Source of the DNA: Agelas oroides
Lineage: Eukaryota; Porifera; Demospongiae; Agelasida; Agelasidae
NCBI GenBank assembly: GCA_949130485.1
Contig: OX422203.1
Location: 4,919,429 to 4,983,428 of the forward strand
DNA: 64,000 bases
Reading direction: 5' to 3'
Shown here piece by piece: positions 43,571 through 54,889 of the stretch. The first letter of the stretch is position 1. The number at the start of each line of letters is the position of its first letter. Both the position numbers and the translations under genes were made by a program. The notes beneath the pieces were generated by a model. It was not told the origin of the DNA, did not search any database, and worked only from the letters and a program-made list of their open reading frames with translations.

Positions 43571-44100
43571 TAAAATGTTTCAATGCATCCTTCATCTGCC
43601 ACAATGTTTGTGTAACATTTTTTGCATGGGGCTTGCATGCTAAGTGTTTCTTCCCAACTAGCTCATTACACAGGTGAATATGCTTTGGTAACCTTGTTTC
43701 CATTGTTGTTTCTGGAACTGTACAAGTTTGGGAAAATCAATAGTATAGTATAGCTGCCTGCTATTATGATGCAGTTTTTGTGTATCATAACACACTAATC
43801 ACATGAACTTAACAAGTTTAGCTACTGTTTATCCTTTTCTCAAAATCAAGATTGCAATAGCTGATTTGGGAAAACTGGTAGTTGACAAACTGCAAGCTTT
43901 TCTATCAAATGAGTGAATGCAAACCTGGAGTATCATAACAAGTTGTAGAACTTTGCACATGCAGTACTGTGATCAAATATCTCAGCTTAGTGCATGAATG
44001 CCAATCAAACATTCCCTGAAAGCACCCCATGAGTGCACTGTTAAAAATAGGGTGCTTACAAACACCCCAAAATTAGTTGCACAAGCGCTTATCTATGTAC
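43571..44100. repeat. Segmental repeat present four times
   Basis: 43762-44010 (GTGTATCATAACACACTAAT, GGGAAAACTGGTAGTTGACA, AACCTGGAGTATCATAACA) recurs at 49745-50010, 54895-55140 and, shortened, 57550-57710. Non-coding. It marks the duplicated block that carries the PLA2-like genes. Confidence 0.8.
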
Positions 44101-44690
44101 ATGCAGTGACTACATCAACTATATCAGTGACATTGGAAATCAGGTCCATAGGCAGGGGGGGGGGGGTACAAGGGGGTTCACTCGAACCCCATTTTTGGCC
44201 TCCAAAAGATTTTATACATCGCCTATAGCTATACATTCAGTTAATAGCTGCCCTACCGTTTGTAAGTGGTCCTCTAGCCTTGCTATCGTTGAGAATCACC
44301 GCTGTCCAAACGAGTTTGGTTGCAGCTATATGCACCCCGTTTGTTCAGATAATGGAGATGGAGGCAGGCCCACTGAGAGGGGGGGGGGGGGGGGGGGGGG
44401 GGGGGGAACAGGGGATACCTCCCCGGGGCCCCCAAACCTTTTTTCTAGAAAAGGGGCACCATCAAGCTTTTAAATTATTACCTTTCTGGGCTACATCTTC
44501 ACGCTGTAGCCTTTTTCTTTCGCTTTCCATTGCATTGTCTGGACTCAATGAGTGAACGCTTGAGTAAAATAATCAGTAACACTTTCATGGTTACTGTAGA
44601 CACGCGGAACCAACACTTTTAATTAATTGACCACGCCATATGAATAATTAATTAGTTGTAAAATCTTCACGCGCTTCGCGCGTGAAAACT
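44101..44690. other. G-run bearing repeats, no gene
   Basis: Contains G-runs at about 44155-44166 and 44379-44406. The flanks (CAAGGGGGTTCACTCGAACCCC, CCGGGGCCCCCAAACC) look like ends of dispersed repeats. No gene recognised. Confidence 0.5.
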
Positions 44691-44699
44691 TTTCCCCAG

Positions 44700-45485
44700 G
44701 GCCCCTCTGCTCTCTCGGCGGACCTGGATGGAGGACTAGCGGATGATGATGGGGAACGCGCACATAAGACCTGGCTAGTCACGAAGGAAGAATGCCACCC
44801 CACTGCGGTGGCTGCATTTTAGGGCACCAACATCAGTGTAACCAGCTCTGGGCGACCCTATCTTGGAGCTGCTCTGGGCACGGCCTCGTACACTGACCGG
44901 TTTGTGGCTGAGAAAATAGCTCAGTGGGTCGGTGAAGTGAGTCTGCTCTCTGCAATAGCCATCACACAGCCACATGCTGCCTATGCAGCCTTCACCCATG
45001 GGCTGTCGAGCAAATGGTCCTACTTATCCCGCATCCTACCAAACCTGAGCACCGACGTATGCCATGACGTCATAATAGAGCCCAACCTACAACCGCTCAC
45101 AGGAGAAGCCCTTACCAGAGCCACCTCCAACACAGCTGACGGGGGAAGACTCGACATTGCAGTGAGCGGATTCTGGGGATGTCGATTCGAGAGAACCTTC
45201 CTCGATGTAAGAATATTCAACCCTCATGCACCCGCCAACAAAAACACCACCATTTCCAAATGCTACCGGAAACATGAGGCCGAGAAAAAGCGGGCTTATG
45301 AGCAGCGCACTCTTGAAGTTGAGCAGTCCACTTCACTCCCCTAATATTCTCTGCGACCGGGGGAATGGGCAAACAGAGCACAACCTTTTACAAGAGGCTG
45401 GCCTCCCTCCTTGCTGACAAATGGGAACACCCCTACAGCTCAACACTCTCCCCTCCTGATCGACCTGGTCAGCCGCAGAGGCACA
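44700..45485 (+). mobile_element. Retroelement fossil: end of RT plus nuclease-like domain
   Basis: A plus-strand translation contains SGRPYLGAALGTASYTDRF, QPHAAYAAFTHGLSSKWSYL, then EPNLQPLTGEALTRATSN, GGRLDIAVSGFW, FERTFLDVRIFNPHAP and AEKKRAYEQRTLEVEQ, with a KRLASLLADKWEHPYSS tail. I recognise this as the C-terminal part of a reverse-transcriptase-bearing element found in corals and other invertebrates; its formal family is not clear to me. The Asp residues in RLDI and LDVR could belong to a PD-(D/E)xK-type nuclease fold, which is an inference. Broken and incomplete. Confidence 0.6.
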
Positions 45486-46350
45486 CCTATATCATCTGGA
45501 CATTAACATTATCATTATGTTTCTCATACTAGCACACATCAAACAGACTTGTGAACTACATAAATTTACACCTTTCTCCCTCCCATATAGCTACACACTG
45601 TTGCAAGCAACAATTGTAGCTCAATTTGACGTTGCTAAACAGCTTGTGAATGATGTTACACCCATTTCAACAGCATTTATGAAGCTTCAAGTTTTGCCTC
45701 TTGACCTGGCAAATTTGATTACAATAATTGAATTGCCTACATACACAAGTGGATTTTCTCACCATATGTAAACCACGGGGATTGTTCAAAATATTCATTG
45801 TCCAAATGACGCATCTAAATTTTAAGCAATAGTGTCAATACTGATATCAGAAGAGAGGTATTCATGAGTAGAAAGTGGTTTTCACATGGAAAATTTGATT
45901 CAGAGCTACAGAAAGGAGTTATTCCAAACATAAGATAATTTTGTTTGATATTTATAAGTAAAATCACACCTATAGCAGGAAAAATTGTGCTAATTGTAGC
46001 GCAATTGCAGGCAAATTTCCTCAAACTTCCTGATATGAACGTTTCTTTTTTTTTCTATTAACTCTCTAACATCTGCCTATACAATAACCTATGCCCTTAC
46101 ACCTATTTTGCTATATGCCATTGTTTAAAAATTTTTTTTCAAAAGCATAAGCGGTTTGCGCCACTGTGATGAAAGGACGCGCGTAAATACGTGCGTAAAC
46201 AAATCGCTATTTCAGGCGCTCGAGAGTTCATGGATCACCAGTTGTCCTTCCAGTGAGTGACCGCCAACAATGAAGCGGCAACTGAACAGCCTGGAGTCAT
46301 ATACCATCTTTCTGAAAACGCATGGAAACGTATACCGGCTATACGGTATA
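45486..46350. other. No gene seen
   Basis: A frame at 45517-45771 (LVNDVTPISTAFMKLQ...) shows no known domain. 46258-46320 resumes paralogy with 55150-55200 (ACTGAACAGCCTGGAGTCAT). Confidence 0.4.
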
Positions 46351-46905
46351 AGATATATTTGCCGAGCGCCTTAGCGCGAGGCTACTAATCGTGCAGCGTA
46401 GTCAGCTCGCGTTTGTATGTATATCCGTCACACTTTGATTACGTGGGCGCGGTTTCTGTGGTCTCGTCCCCAGACTACTAGCCACGTGGTACTGGTCCGA
46501 CCAGGAGGCGATCGAAAGATCGTGCGCGTGCGAGAGCCGAAACGGAGCAGGGGCCACATGGTACTGGTGGGAGCAGGAGGCGATCGACGTGTGAAAAAGA
46601 TCGTCCGAGAGCCGAAATGGAGCAGAAGCAGTCAAAGCGTGATCGTGCTAGAGAGCGAAGACAGAAACAAAGGGACACTGCATCAGAACAGAGTAAGGCA
46701 AAGGAGAAAGAGTCTGACAGATACTCGCATGACACTACGCTCACTTCCTGAAACTCTTCAGACGACCGCTTTGCCATCTTCATCGCTCTATCTCGTCTCC
46801 AGCACCTAGCACCTACACGCTACACGTGGTTACAACGGATATCTACTTGCATATTTCCGGATATTCTTCTGCGCGAGGCATACTCTGCGCATGCGTATTC
46901 CTAGT
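46351..46905. mobile_element. Insertion relative to the paralogous block, class unknown
   Basis: Both flanks (GCATACTATTTCACC at 46923 and AAGATATATT at 46349) are near each other in the paralogue at about 55207-55262, so most of this stretch is an insertion. It contains a frame starting near 46618 (MEQKQSKRDRARERRQKQRD) of the basic type seen at the start of some transposon proteins. No termini were found. Confidence 0.4.
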
Positions 46906-46914
46906 ATAAAGGCA

Positions 46915-47880
46915 TACTCTCTGCATACTATTTCACCTGCTGTTCTGGAACCGCAGTACCTTCTCTCGTGAAAATTTGATGTCAGCTAGCTTAAGCAAAT
47001 GCATAGCCAAAAATTGGATGCAATATTTTATGAGCCATGTAGCCACTATACGACTCTCCTTCTGTCCCAAAACGGCCTCAAAGCATCTGATTTCTAAAAT
47101 TTCCTCGGGGAGCATGCCCCCAGACCCCCCTACTCTTGCATGCTTATGCATGCACACATACACATCAGAAACTGATGTAACCCAACCACCTGGCTACGGG
47201 CCTGGAAATGAGTGTTTTCATCTCATGTGTAGATGCATAGTTGATGGCTAGCCTGATTCTCACACTCTCATGTGAGTGTGGCAGGTTGTGAGTATGTGTG
47301 TTGCTCTGACCACTGAACTCACAATGAAACCTGGGGGTGTGGAATGTTGGCCTCAGAACAGAAATTTCTGTTCATTTCCAAGACACTGGATGTCAATAAT
47401 TATTGTCAAAAGCCTTCCAGTGATATAAGTAATGACATTGACTGGCTGGTGAATCTTGGCATTAAGTGTTGAAGAGTAGCTACATGTTCTGGTTACTGGA
47501 AAACGTGGCTACCCAATGGCAGTATGCATTATCATCCAAGGTTGTGTCCACAGGTATACTTTTAGATTCAGTCTTTTTCTCAGATGTATAGAAGCAGCCA
47601 AGAAGAAAATAATATAACTACACGAGGTCATGAAAGCAAATTTGATGACCTGGGCAACGTTTTCACAGATGCTATTTAACATCCAGAAAAATGGCCTCTA
47701 TAAAAAGGTTTGTCAATTGCACTCCCCATAAATTTGTTCAGTTGTCACATGTACAATTCTTTCAGTGCACTTGAATGCATTACACATCAGCAGCATGTAC
47801 TGCAGTTCTATGTGTGGTATTCAGCATGTTACAAAAAAAAACAACAACAACAACAACAAAAAAAGAAATCAAAGAATTAC
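46915..47880. repeat. Segmental duplication, 3' flank of PLA2-like copy 1
   Basis: It matches 55255-56270 in order (TTCACCTGCTGTTCTG, CCAAAAATTGGATG, ACTGATGTAACCCAAC, CAGTGACATGAAAG-type blocks and a final (CAA)n tract). In both copies the block ends at the stop-codon side of the PLA2-like gene, showing that gene and flank duplicated together. Confidence 0.8.
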
Positions 47881-47898
47881 CGCACTTAATAATGATTA

Positions 47899-48777
47899 CT
47901 AGCATTTGTAGGAACGTTCACACCGAAACTTAAAAGGAAGCAGGCACTTAGCGCGAATAAATTTCTCAGCGCAGCAAAGATCATGTTCATAGCACCCAAG
48001 ATGCCAGCAGCAATCCCCACACACAAACTTCCAACAATGGCAGTTGGGACCACACAAACCAAGACAGTCATCATCCTGGCAAGGGGGGCAGGTATCAAAA
48101 CACGAATCAGTACGCCGCTTGCCTCTTACTGGAAGGTGGTTTGGGGTAAAGCTGTTTGCTTGCAGTGCATGGTGGTTCTGCATGCTGTGGTTGAATCCAG
48201 AAGCTGCATGCTGCAGTTTGTGGAGATGCAAAGCTGCAAGGTAGAAAGGAAGAATACTTGAAGAATCTTGGCCATTAATCCCCTCTTCTTCTCCCAGTGC
48301 ATGTGCTGCATACTCAATCAGCTCCACTTCAGGTCTTGAAAGCAAATCTTGTAGAGAGTCCTGCAGGGCTTTTAAATGAACATTTTCACTGGTTTCGGCA
48401 GCCTTATTTTTGAGGCTTTGAAGGCCCTCGTGATCTTTGCTGAACTCACTTATATTGTGCTGTCCGCGCTGTACTAAATAATCCACTGAGTTCTCTTCAT
48501 CTGATTGGATAAAAACACTGCTTCCAATGCTCACCAATCGCATAGACCCTATAGGTTCTGTGGCTAAAAGTAGTGGCTCGCCTCCTGGGATTGTCTCAAT
48601 GAAAAGCGTTTTGGGTGTGCTGGTGAAACGAATTCCACGTTCAGGGCTGAAGTCGATGTAGCTTCCTTCAATTTTGTGTTCGGAGCGAGTAACAATATCG
48701 AGGACACCTTTACGAGTCCATGAGTTACGAAAAAAGACGAACGCAACAAACAGAATGAAGTGTCCGTTTCTGACCAT
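47899..48777 (-). CDS. Secreted/anchored Cys-rich protein with PLA2-like motif, copy 1
   Basis: Intronless, 292 residues. ATG at 48775-48777 was chosen because all four copies share this point and upstream sequence here is a MITE. N-terminal hydrophobic segment (residues about 6-16, HFILFVAFVFF) acts as signal peptide or anchor. A conserved middle region (YIDFSPERGIRFTSTPKTLF, SFKDHEG-type helices) follows. The C-terminal 69 residues hold 16 cysteines, including CPPCQ, CGPNCHCW, CGDCCWHLGC and CYEHDLCC. The last resembles the His-Asp active-site context of secreted phospholipase A2 (CCxxHDxC) with one Cys replaced; no clear PLA2 calcium loop is seen. I do not recognise a named family, so lipase activity is only a hypothesis. 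Confidence 0.75.
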   Translation of the reverse strand: MVRNGHFILFVAFVFFRNSWTRKGVLDIVTRSEHKIEGSYIDFSPERGIRFTSTPKTLFIETIPGGEPLLLATEPIGSMRLVSIGSSVFIQSDEENSVDYLVQRGQHNISEFSKDHEGLQSLKNKAAETSENVHLKALQDSLQDLLSRPEVELIEYAAHALGEEEGINGQDSSSILPFYLAALHLHKLQHAASGFNHSMQNHHALQANSFTPNHLPVRGKRRTDSCFDTCPPCQDDDCLGLCGPNCHCWKFVCGDCCWHLGCYEHDLCCAEKFIRAKCLLPFKFRCERSYKC

Positions 48778-48798
48778 CGCTCGTACGTACGTAAATGC

Positions 48799-49371
48799 TA
48801 GCCTCGTTCCCAGGCCTTCGCGCGTTCGTCGCTTACAGTACGAAATAATTCGCTCAGAAGGCCTGGTCCATTTCATCACGTGATGTGTGCCGCAGCTACG
48901 TCACGACCAATCTACTGGAATCAATGATGTCATAGATGAGCTAGAGCCCAGTTTAGCGTTGAAAGAGGCCCCCAGAGATCACAGTAATGGTTCGTGTACG
49001 AACTTACCTAAGTGCTAAAAGTTTCTGCAGCGAAAGAGCACAAGCTGCCATGTTTAGCTGGATAGTAGACGTCTATATTCAGATACCTTGGCCACATCGT
49101 GTTACTAGGTCGAACCTGATTTCGGCTCCTCGTATTATTCAGCTCGAGTTTACTATTGTAGTCTATCGTATGCGCGTGACCTGTTTCAGGTTCTTTCCAA
49201 CTCCATTTGTGGTTATCTCTGCAACCAATGCTACAACACAGCGTGGCCATATCTGGTGTGACGTAAAATTACGGCTGCGGCACACATCACGTGATGAAAT
49301 GGACCAGGCCTTCTGAGCGAATTATTTCGTACTGCAAGCGACGAACGCGCGAAGGCCTGGGAACGAGGCTA
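48799..49371. mobile_element. Mutator-like MITE 21 bp upstream of the PLA2-like copy 1 start
   Basis: 573 bp with about 100-bp inverted ends differing at about one base (TAGCCTCGTTCCCAGGCC... and complement). The exact 9-bp flanks CGTAAATGC lie at 48790-48798 and 49372-49380. The uninterrupted site is at 57180-57188 and 60220-60228 in the paralogues. High end identity indicates a recent insertion. Confidence 0.9.
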
Positions 49372-49380
49372 CGTAAATGC

Positions 49381-50510
49381 TAAAGCCAATACCGAAGTTA
49401 AATCGACAGGCAGGTTACAATGAAACGTTTGTTTTCGGGTGTTTTTGTAACCAAAGCAAAGTTGACAAAACATGTCGCCGACTAGGACGTTTGGAGCTTT
49501 TTTGGAAAGCTCTATAACGATGTCGTGTCTTTCAGTGCCCTCCCCCCCCCCCCCCCCCCCCCCCCCACCCTGCTACCTCATCCTGCTACTATGATGTGGA
49601 TGCTGGCGCACCTCTTATGCAAGGTTGTCTACCACCGCTGATCAACTCAACAACTAGACATTATAATCTACTCCAGTATAGTAGTGCTGCAGCTGCCAGG
49701 CAAGTCTGGATACACTTACTTTGCTGGATCTCAAGATATGATGCATTTTTTGTGCATCATAACACACTGATCACATGAACCTAGCAAGTTTACTGTTTAT
49801 CCTTTTCTCAAAAACGAGATTGTGATAACAGATTTGGGAAAATTGGTAGTTGACAAACTTAGTGAAAGTCAAGCTATTCTGTTGAAATAAGATGAGCGAA
49901 TGCAAACCTGGAGTATCATAACAATGTTCTAGAACTTTCGCTCATGCATGCAATACTCACTGTGATCGAATATCTCGGCTTAGTGCATGCATGAGTGATA
50001 ACATTCCCTGAAAGCAACCCATGAGTCTCCAAAAGTATACTTTATCTATGTACTTGCCGTGACGTCATCAACTATACCTATGTGTCCACCTCAACAAATC
50101 AGTCACATTGGAAATGAGACGGCTAGCCTAATTCCCACAGTCCCATGTGCATGTGTATGCGGTGTATTTAGTATACACATGCATGCTCTGACCATTGCAT
50201 TCTGCACTCACACACATGGGGGTGAGAGAGTTCAGAACCACTTGAATACACATTAACAGCATGATAATTATGTGTGGTATATAAATATGAGTTGATGTAT
50301 GCCAGCAACTACATGTAGTTTGTAAGGGGACTTATCTATTGCATATCAATATTTTATGACAAGTAGTCCATGCAGCTTCTCAGCCACAGACTGATGCATG
50401 GTCATGCTATACATTAGCCAATTATGTAGGTTGTGCATGAGTGCTAACCGTTTCCTAAACATGATTGAAAACAAAGTTACACCCACTGAGTGGAAAGAAA
50501 AAAATAGTAA
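49381..50510. repeat. Duplicated 5' flank of PLA2-like copy 1
   Basis: 49590-50120 matches 57390-57830 and includes the four-times-repeated block. A C-run lies at about 49538-49566. No gene recognised. It should contain the original promoter of copy 1, now pushed 573 bp further from the start by the MITE. Confidence 0.65.
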
Positions 50511-52153
50511 ATAACGTCACTCTATGTGCAATGGCTAGCTATAATGCTGATTGCTCGAAGCTGGATTGTGCACCTAATTCCGATTCCCATGCTGTTCCTC
50601 TAGTAACCCTTGTAGCTTTCACACTACATTTGCAGTCGTGTACTTGTGTATGTGTGTTTCAGTCTAATACATGTATAGCTACCAGTGAACCTCAGCTTGA
50701 TGGCAAGGTCTGTGCTTAGCTAATGAGCTGATCTGATTCCCTACTTCACAATTACCCTACGTATTCAGCTAGACTTTCACACCATGTGTAGTGGGTTATT
50801 TTTATAGCAAGCTGGTTTGTCTACCTGCATTCAAGTCACCAACTTGTGTCTAGTATAACTATGCCATATACATAATATGTCAGTACAGAACATGCTGAAG
50901 CACATGAAATGAAGTATGTCTAGATGGTCTTATATCAACATATTTATATTTCTTGATATGTAGCTATACTTATGTAATGTGGTTTACATTTCACTATAGT
51001 CTATACTTGTGGACCCAATAAAATATGGTTTAATGCACTATGTAGCTACAACTTATTCATCTGCCACAGTTTTCTCATACTAATTTGGGTCCAGCTGCTT
51101 GCCATGCATCTAGTTAAGTGTCTCTTACCCACCCCTCCCATTAACTCATTACTCAGACACAACAATGAGCTTTCCAAATCATTGTTGTATCTGGGTATAC
51201 ATGCGATTATGATGCAGTTTTTTTCCTCCTTTTTTGATTGCATGCACATGAACCTGACAAGTTGAGTGCTTCTTTTTTCATGATAACTGATAACTGATTT
51301 GGGAGAACTGGCAACCAGCTAGAAGCTCAGGAAATCTCAATACATCGTCACTCCAATACAGCCATTTGTAGCTGAAATTTATACTTTGAGATTGCCAAAG
51401 GTCTTCAGCTGATCTCAGAAACAAACATTCTACTGCTGGCAAGAGTCCACCAACATGCATGGTTATCATCATCTGTACTTCAGTGCCTGGACTGGAGTCT
51501 CCAAGAAAGGCTGATACCACTACTGTGAGCAGTGATGCTCCAGGGAAATATCTATGGAAATCACTCATACAGATCCCCAGTGAAAAGTGGGTATGGTAGC
51601 GTTAACTTTGGAATGCCATATCTTGAGGTAAATGCATGCAGGTAACCCAGGCAATATGCATATCATTCAGCTGATCTATAAGGCTGCTCTTTCAGCCTGT
51701 ATTAGCTATTAACTTTCTGGATTGCAAAATTTAATTTTTCGTTTGGGCTTGCTACTTCCAGATAAGTTAATGCTATGAGCTTGGGTCTGACAGCTGCATC
51801 ACAGATGGCAGAACGCATGCACGGTGGCAGAGTTTGTTGTTGTTTTTTCAGGAAGTTCAGGTAAGCATCGTGCATGAGCAACTAGCTAGACCACTCATAC
51901 ACAGTGGGGAATCGCCTGCTAGCTCATGGTTTGAGTGTGAAGCTTAGCCCATGCCCATAAGTAGCTGCTCCATGCAGCTGAACAAATCATTATAGCTGCA
52001 TTGTCAGCATAGCTATGTGAACCTTTATGTAATCAGGTACTCACTCTGGTTCAGCTCAGGATGATGCAGTAATAGTTGCAAGTGGGACTGGAATAGGGGA
52101 TCTTTCAATCCACAGTCCAGTGCTTTAATCACTAAGCCACACACATCCCCCCT

Positions 52154-52224
<71 letters not shown>

Positions 52225-52582
52225 CCCCCCTCACTATAGCAGCAGCTAGCATTATGTCCAAAAGAGAGACTGAAACCTATAGCTGGCTAATACCTAGATG
52301 TTAACAACACATAGAAAGTAAGACTACTATATTATATACCTCAATAGTATAATAACCCTGGCAGGATGACCTGACAATACTACACAACAGTCTCTGATGG
52401 TGGTTGGGCTGAGTCAAGTCCACACTGTTTCATCCATACAGCAATGTCAAATAAGTAGTCATAGCACTCACACCTGGAGGGGAACATGGGGAGATTGTTT
52501 AGGTAGCCAACCATTGTGTGAGGTGAGGAAGAGAGGAGACAAGGGTACTACTCACATGACTTTTGTACTTTGCCAGGTGTCT
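50511..52582. repeat. Segmental duplication, copy 2 (partner 23200-25460)
   Basis: 50515-51130 matches 23200-23545 plus 24313-24490, and 52070-52582 matches 24930-25435. The 51130-52070 stretch has no partner there and no recognised gene. A (CA)n tract lies at 52156-52222. Confidence 0.75.
52393..52582 (-). pseudogene. MTNB fragment, copy 3
   Basis: Contains the last exon (acceptor at 52473/52474, [12 protein letters not shown]) and the 3' end of exon 9 (donor side near 52556). Paralogy breaks at about 52582, where a TACGGTA-type repeat begins. The normal stop is changed, so the frame would run on (GLDSAQPPSETV). No other exon exists nearby. Confidence 0.85.
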
Positions 52583-52655
52583 AAATTTTCACGGGTTAAT
52601 TTTTCGCGGATTCCACTCGACCGCGAAAAACGCGAAAAATACCCGCTATACGGTA
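52583..52655. mobile_element. Partial Tc1/mariner-like MITE
   Basis: It ends ATACCCGCTATACGGTA, the same terminus type as 20715-20920, and contains TTTTCACGGG and CGCGAAAAA blocks. The left terminus lacks the CCGTATAGCGGG sequence, so it is shortened or a related type. It truncates MTNB fragment 3. Confidence 0.55.
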
Positions 52656-52689
52656 GTGTTCACATTAAACAGATTAAAAAACATCACCA

Positions 52690-52957
52690 AAAAAGTACAC
52701 AAACAAGAAAATCATTAAAAATGAAAAGAGATGTAGGGATGGCATGACAAAAAATAACACAAACAAAGGAGGATATAAAAGTGAAGGTAAATATACAAAG
52801 CTCCATCCCTGCATCTTTCTCACATTAAAGTGCAACTGTAGTGTAAAAAGATGTAGGGGTGGATAAGGCTTTGTATATTTACCTTCACTTTCATATCCTC
52901 CCTTGTTTGTGTTATTTTTTGTCATGCCATTCCTCCATCTTTTAATGTTTGTGTACT
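52690..52957. repeat. Foldback element, about 75-bp arms
   Basis: 52728-52800 (GGATGGCATGACAAAAAATA, CACAAACAAAGGAGGATAT, AAGGTAAATATACAAAGC) is the inverse of 52868-52942, with GTACACAAACA-type pairing further out. Spacer about 65 bp. MITE-like; no target duplication could be fixed. Confidence 0.8.
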
Positions 52958-52959
52958 AT

Positions 52960-54130
52960 CCAAGCATGTGACAAACTTCTAGCAGCAGAATGAGTAGAAA
53001 TTATGAAATTGTATATGCTTCAGAGTTTCACGTTGGACCCTTATATAGCTACTATGCATGCACACACTCAAACTATTCTTGGAATGTATACCTTCTGCAT
53101 TGTGTTAATATACTTAAACTCCTTACCTGGTTCAATTGCACCACATATGCTACGTTCTCATTTTACATATCAAACAAAATCCTCATTTCTATACTATCAA
53201 TACAATTTCTATACTATTCTATTCTGTACCTGTCGCACTTGCATGCAAAACCAGTCTCTACTTCAAGCTCAGGGTGCGAAGAGAGCCTCGGTAGGACACT
53301 ATCATACGCTTCCCCAATTTATTTCCAACGTACACTCTACATGTACAAACGCAAATACAGACGTATAAGCCCTCCCCAGCATTGAATCTGCTGCAGTAGC
53401 TACTCAGTTAAGACCCTCACTCCAAAGCACAAGTACATGTCAAAATATTTGCTGTTGGCCTCCAGAAAAAATCGAGTATTCTAAGCCTTCACGAACACAA
53501 AAAGGTTCCGTTTGCAAAACTGTCAGCATATGTATTTTGTACCTCCTCCTATCGTGCATGTTATGATTGCCATGTTTTTAAAGAAGGATGTGAAAAAGTA
53601 TGTCAAACAAGTATAATAATGGAGAATTCCATCGACAACTTGGGAATTCTTCAACATCCTTCAAAGAATGCTCTTGTCACCCTTTGATGCACCCTGTAGT
53701 AGCACCCTTTAGTGAGGTACTTGTCGAACATTTGTGGGAGTACAGTCTAGCTACAGTACTTGTAATGTGGTGAAATATTATTATTCAGAGAGAGCAGACA
53801 AGGGAAACAGCATTGACTCAACCATAGCCACAAGCCAAATTGAACTTAGAGAACTGAACATAAATAGCAACAGACAGGAAATACCAATACAACACTGACA
53901 TCATAGCATCAATAACACATTATGCCACATCTCTCTGGCAGTCGGATCTCAGTTCCTGTACTATGTGACCTAGTCATGATCACTTTTGGAGATGAATCAG
54001 TTCGAGTTTTTTGGTGTTCAGGTTCAGGTTTATCAGGAACCATATTCAAATGACTCCGATTCCTGTCCACCAACTACACACGATCTTGGAGATCCCACAG
54101 GAGAAACCACTTTTTCCATGAATGGGTTGA
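52960..54130. other. No gene supported
   Basis: Two long overlapping plus frames at 52990-53385 are rich in Tyr, Ser and Leu but show no motif, and may be chance. 53400-54000 has no recognised feature. Confidence 0.45.
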
Positions 54131-54690
54131 CTCTCAGACATAACCCAAACATCTGTGTTGTCTGGGATAGGTGTTAGTTCTCTGGCCCGATGTCGCTTGA
54201 AAGTAGTTTGAACTGTTCTTGTCACGGAATGACCTGAAGTAGGCCCAATTTGGCACCAGCAACTTATTAGTCTGTGGGATAGGTGTTCGAACTCGTGCAC
54301 AGCAGAAATTACACCATGGCAAAGGTGTTGCACAATAGCTCAACAGGGCCAGATAGGGATGTTTTGACCTCTTCACCAGCCTTTTCACCGATTGAATGGT
54401 CTGCTCCACTTGACCATTGCTCTGTGGAAATCTTAGACTGTTTGTGATGTGGTTGAGCTCACACAAGCTTGCAAACCACGCATGCAAATTCCTGTGATGA
54501 ATATTAAGGACCATTATCACTTTGGACAGTTTCCGGTATTCCGTGTCAAGAAAATACTGCCCTGAGTGCCTTGATCACTGCAGCAGACATAGTGCTAGTC
54601 AGCTGTATCACGTCAGGGTATCTCAAGAAATAGTCCACTGTGAAAAGATAGTGGGCTCCATCAATTTCAAACAGATCTTCATGTTGCTTG
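54131..54690 (-). mobile_element. Ty3/gypsy-like integrase fossil
   Basis: The minus strand encodes the end of a retroviral-type integrase core: RFPQSNGQVEQTIQSVKRL and ALLSYCATPLPWCNF are hallmark blocks of Ty3/gypsy-type integrases. Fragmentary and broken; LTRs and other pol parts were not found. The sister copy is at 42536-43570. Confidence 0.8.
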
Positions 54691-54889
54691 GGATTTCAAC
54701 ATAAATGTTTTAATGCATATACTACATCCTTCATCTGCCACAATGTTTGTGTATAAAAATTTTTTGCATGGGGCTTGCTAAGTGTTTCTTGCCAACTATA
54801 TAGCTCATTACTCAGGTGAATGTGTTTTGTTTCCATTGTTGTTTCTGGAACTGTACGTGCACGTTTTGGACAAATTGATAGTGTAGCTT

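Noticed and set aside
45517-45771. 84-codon plus frame
   Set aside because: No motif, signal or paralogue supports it.
48778-48879. N-terminal extension of PLA2-like copy 1 starting at 48879
   Set aside because: The extra residues are encoded by the terminal inverted repeat of the MITE at 48799-49371 and are absent from the paralogues; the start at 48777 is shared by copies 1-3.
52990-53385. Two overlapping 120-130 codon plus frames
   Set aside because: No domain, no paralogue and low-complexity composition; chance is more likely.
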